Assembly: GCA_030699055.1 (NCBI GenBank)
Contig: JAUYKX010000260.1
Location: forward strand, 1-7,394
Length of the DNA: 7,394 bases
Source of the DNA: Candidatus Nanopelagicales bacterium
GTDB lineage: Bacteria > Actinomycetota > Actinomycetes > S36-B12 > UBA10799
Direction of reading: 5' to 3'
The notes under the pieces were generated by a model. That model ran no database searches. It saw only the letters and a list, made by a program, of their open reading frames with translations, and was not told where the DNA came from. Every line of letters begins with the position of its first letter. Position 1 is the stretch's first letter. A program made the position numbers and the translations under genes. Shown piece by piece: positions 5,520 to 7,394 of this stretch.

Positions 5520-5737
5520 TTGGCGACGATGCTGTTCTCGACCGGAGTCTCAGAGCTCGGCGGCCCATAGAAGGCGTCGTAGTCTCTGGCTAGCATTTCC
5601 TGGCGAGCTGCATGCTCCAAATAGACCAGCGCCCGGCGGATAGCCTCCGACCGAGACAGGCCCAATGCCTTTCGCGCCGCGTCGAAGCGTTCTGAGTCCG
5701 CCCCAAGTCGGGCTTGCCAAACATCTGTGGTGGTCAT
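5516..5737 (-). CDS. mazE: MazE-like ribbon-helix-helix antitoxin
   Basis: 73 aa. The middle RFDAARKALGLSRSEAIRRALVYLEHAARQ (18-47) is an RHH DNA-binding motif. The C-terminal LARDYDAFYGPP (49-60) is the segment that RHH-type MazE proteins insert into MazF. The gene directly precedes mazF with an ATGA overlap. There is no Shine-Dalgarno sequence upstream; a TACACT hexamer ends six bases before the ATG, so a leaderless message is likely. Autoregulation is expected through the TGTA/TACA palindromes just upstream. It could be called a generic RHH antitoxin if its partner class were unknown. Confidence 0.8.
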   Translation of the reverse strand: MTTTDVWQARLGADSERFDAARKALGLSRSEAIRRALVYLEHAARQEMLARDYDAFYGPPSSETPVENSIVAK

Positions 5738-5745
5738 CTAGTGAG

Positions 5746-5774
5746 TGTACAGGCTGTATACAATATGTACTACA
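5746..5774. promoter_or_regulatory. Three phased TGTA/TACA palindromes: mazEF operator and promoter
   Basis: Three small palindromes sit side by side: TGTACA (5746-5751), TGTATACA (5755-5762) and TGTAcTACA (5766-5774). Their centres are about 10 and 11.5 bp apart, near one helical turn. This is the pattern expected for RHH dimers binding cooperatively on one DNA face. The segment is markedly AT-richer than its surroundings and lies just upstream of mazE. The minus-strand TACACT at 5744-5749 is a possible -10; no good -35 is seen. Confidence 0.6.
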
Positions 5775-5799
5775 AGTCGCAGTGTAAGGCGAATTGCGG

Positions 5800-7023
5800 T
5801 CAGGGAAGCAGTTGGCCGCGTGGTTTGGGTGGCGCAGATTTTCCGTCGCGATCGCCGGGCGGGGCCTTCATCCGAAGGGCGAGTTCGTAGCTGGCGACAG
5901 TGCGCTCAGCGATGCGCGACCAGGTGAAGCGGTCCGGTAATTCGGAGCTCAGGGTGGCAGCTCGACGGCGGGCGGCCACCGGGTCGGCGATGACGGATCG
6001 GATCGCCGTGGCCAGGGACTGCGGATCGTTGGCCGGAACCACCAGTCCCGTTCTCCCGTCGTCGACGATCTCGGCCAGGCCCCCGACATCGGAGACGATC
6101 AACGGCGCGCCGGCGGCCGCCGCCTCCAGGGCGACGATGCCGAACGGCTCGTACAGACTCGGGACCACGACGACGGTCGCCCGCGAGTAGAGCTGGCGCA
6201 CATCGGCATCGGCCACCGGACCGGCGAACTCGATAGCCGGGTGGTTCGCGGCTTGCGCATGCAATCGGTCGGACTGGGTTCCGGTACCGGCGATGATGAA
6301 GCGGGCCGCGACGGTTGGGGCAATCCTCTGCGCCGCATCGATGAGGACGTGGATGCCCTTTTCCCACTCGAGACGACCGACAAAAACGATCAGTGGATCC
6401 TCGTCCACTGGCTGCTCGCGGTCGGGCGGGGACGACTGCCATTCGGTCAGATCAATGCCGTTGGGAATGGTGACCACGCGATCGGCAGGCAGTTGGTACA
6501 GCGTGCGCACCTCCCGGTTCATCGCTTCCGAACAGGTGATCACCGTCGATGAGATCCGGGCGAGCCGCCACTCGGACGCGTAGATCGTCTCGGACGGCTC
6601 ACCCGACACCCACCCGGAGTGCCGACCCGCCTCCGTGGCGTGAATGGTGGTCACTAGTGGTGCCGACCAAAGTTGTCGGGCCTTCGTCGCCGCGTGCTCA
6701 ACCACCCAATCGTGCGCATGCACCACCTGGGGTGGCGGCTCGGATTCAAGACGTTGCAGGGTCGCCACGAGTTGTCGGTCCAAGTCGGCCGTCCAGGCCA
6801 TCAGGCCCGGGAGGTCGCGTCGGACCGGTGGGGTGGGAGCGGAAGTTCGCACCACTCGAACGCCGTCGTGATCCTCCACGGTGGCGGTTCCGGTGGGTCG
6901 TTGGGTCACGACGGTGACGTCGTGGCCTGCCGCCGCCTGGGCTCGACTGAGCGCCAGAACATGACGTCCGAGTCCGCCGTAGATCACCGGCGGGTACTCC
7001 CAGGAGACGTGGAATATGCGCAT
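5800..7023 (-). CDS. GT4 alpha-glucan glycosyltransferase, Rv3032-like (MGLP/glycogen)
   Basis: 407 aa, ATG at 7023, with GAGG about eight bases upstream and only 9 bp after the GH57 stop. GT-B retaining glycosyltransferase, cytoplasmic. Visible: MRIFHVSWEYPPVIYGGLGRH (1-21, Gly-rich acceptor/donor loop), HAHDW (102-106), TTIHATEAGRHSGWVSG (125-141), ITCSEAM, TIPNGID (185-191), FVGRLEWEKG (214-223, nucleotide-sugar phosphate binding) and EPFGIVALE with the E-X7-E pair E292/E300. These motifs match M. tuberculosis Rv3032, the alpha-(1->4)-glucosyltransferase for methylglucose lipopolysaccharide and glycogen elongation. Donor is probably ADP- or UDP-glucose. A mature glycogen synthase such as GlgA/GlgM is the alternative; the GH57 partner favours Rv3032. 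Its 3' end is followed by mazEF on the same strand. Confidence 0.88.
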   Translation of the reverse strand: MRIFHVSWEYPPVIYGGLGRHVLALSRAQAAAGHDVTVVTQRPTGTATVEDHDGVRVVRTSAPTPPVRRDLPGLMAWTADLDRQLVATLQRLESEPPPQVVHAHDWVVEHAATKARQLWSAPLVTTIHATEAGRHSGWVSGEPSETIYASEWRLARISSTVITCSEAMNREVRTLYQLPADRVVTIPNGIDLTEWQSSPPDREQPVDEDPLIVFVGRLEWEKGIHVLIDAAQRIAPTVAARFIIAGTGTQSDRLHAQAANHPAIEFAGPVADADVRQLYSRATVVVVPSLYEPFGIVALEAAAAGAPLIVSDVGGLAEIVDDGRTGLVVPANDPQSLATAIRSVIADPVAARRRAATLSSELPDRFTWSRIAERTVASYELALRMKAPPGDRDGKSAPPKPRGQLLP

Positions 7024-7032
7024 GGGACGACC

Positions 7033-7394
7033 TCAGCCGGTGGTGGCAGCGACATTGTGAGCGAGCGAATTATCTTGGCTCAGGCCCCGGGCATCGAGGA
7101 ATCCGAACGGCCCGTCCACCGACCGGATCTGCTCCGCGATCGCCATTGCCTGACGGCGGCCCGCCTCGTCACCGGCGGACAGCGCCGTGGCGATCAGGTC
7201 GAAGTCGCGATGGTGTCGGGCGTGGCGGTCCCGGGCGTATCCGGCGGCCGAGTTCTTGGTCACCATGAAAGCCCAATCGCTGGCCAGCGCCAACAGGGCC
7301 GAGCGGGCGGCCTGGTCCAGGGCCGGGTTCCGGACCGAGCCGCCACCGCGAGACGCCCTCGGCGCGCTGCGCGACACCAGTTCAATCAGGCGCC
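7033..7394 (-). CDS. GH57 1,4-alpha-glucan branching enzyme, C-terminal domain only (cut by window edge)
   Basis: The frame is open from the window edge to a TGA at 7033-7035 (about 120 codons). A GTG at 7377 is internal, since the frame continues upstream as RLIEL. The segment LDQAARSALLALASDWAF, then MVTKNSAAGYARDRHARHHRDFD, is the DUF1957 C-terminal helical domain of GH57 branching enzymes, where SDWxFM and the Tyr/Ala/His-rich helix are constant. The catalytic N-terminal domain lies outside the window. Such enzymes form alpha-1,6 branches. Rv3031, the equivalent in the mycobacterial MGLP cluster, lies directly before the Rv3032 glycosyltransferase, as here. The 9-bp gap to the GT4 start suggests one operon. 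Confidence 0.85.
   Translation of the reverse strand, partial: RLIELVSRSAPRASRGGGSVRNPALDQAARSALLALASDWAFMVTKNSAAGYARDRHARHHRDFDLIATALSAGDEAGRRQAMAIAEQIRSVDGPFGFLDARGLSQDNSLAHNVAATTG

Noticed and set aside
5906..6442. 178-codon alternative frame inside the GT4 gene
   Set aside because: Arg/Gly-rich shadow with no domain, overlapped by a gene with clear GT-B motifs.

Overview
This window comes from a high-GC actinobacterium. The signs are strong G/C bias at third codon positions, frequent GTG starts, TANNNT-type -10 elements, and gene content that resembles the mycobacterial polymethylated-polysaccharide region. No rRNA or diagnostic marker is present, so I cannot name the genus.

Layout: (1) 1-492, minus: 5' part of a GlgX-type glycogen debranching enzyme, cut by the window edge. 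(2) 493-654: divergent intergenic region with short tandem, operator-like repeats. (3) 655-3189, plus: a tight three-gene run of enoyl-CoA hydratase, SAM-dependent methyltransferase and left-handed beta-helix acyltransferase. (4) 3219-3866, plus: a VapBC (FitAB-like) toxin-antitoxin pair, read from a promoter inside a long perfect palindrome. (5) 3867-4279: decayed sequence with a stem-loop and gene fragments. (6) 4280-4914, minus: a HepT/MntA (HEPN/nucleotidyltransferase) pair. (7) 4918-5208, minus: an internally deleted remnant of a DUF1156-type DNA-methylase-like defence protein. (8) 5205-5737, minus: a MazEF-like pair with a helically phased operator array. (9) 5800-7394, minus: a GT4 alpha-glucan glycosyltransferase preceded by the C-terminal end of a GH57 branching enzyme.

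The outer genes make sense together. In M. tuberculosis, as I recall it, the methylglucose lipopolysaccharide (MGLP) region has Rv3031 (GH57) and Rv3032 (GT4) convergent with Rv3034c (acyltransferase), Rv3038c (methyltransferase) and Rv3039c (echA17). The same gene types occur here in the same convergent polarity, and the GT4 carries near-identical motifs to Rv3032. I therefore read the flanks as an alpha-glucan/MGLP-type locus: GT4 elongates, GH57 branches, GlgX may trim, and the acyltransferase and methyltransferase may decorate.

The most interesting part is the convergent junction. Between 3190 and 5799 lie three different toxin-antitoxin modules, one defence-gene fragment and other debris, forming a small TA/defence island embedded in a conserved polysaccharide locus. 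All three antitoxin genes can be read as leaderless, with a -10-like hexamer exactly 6 bp before a start codon.
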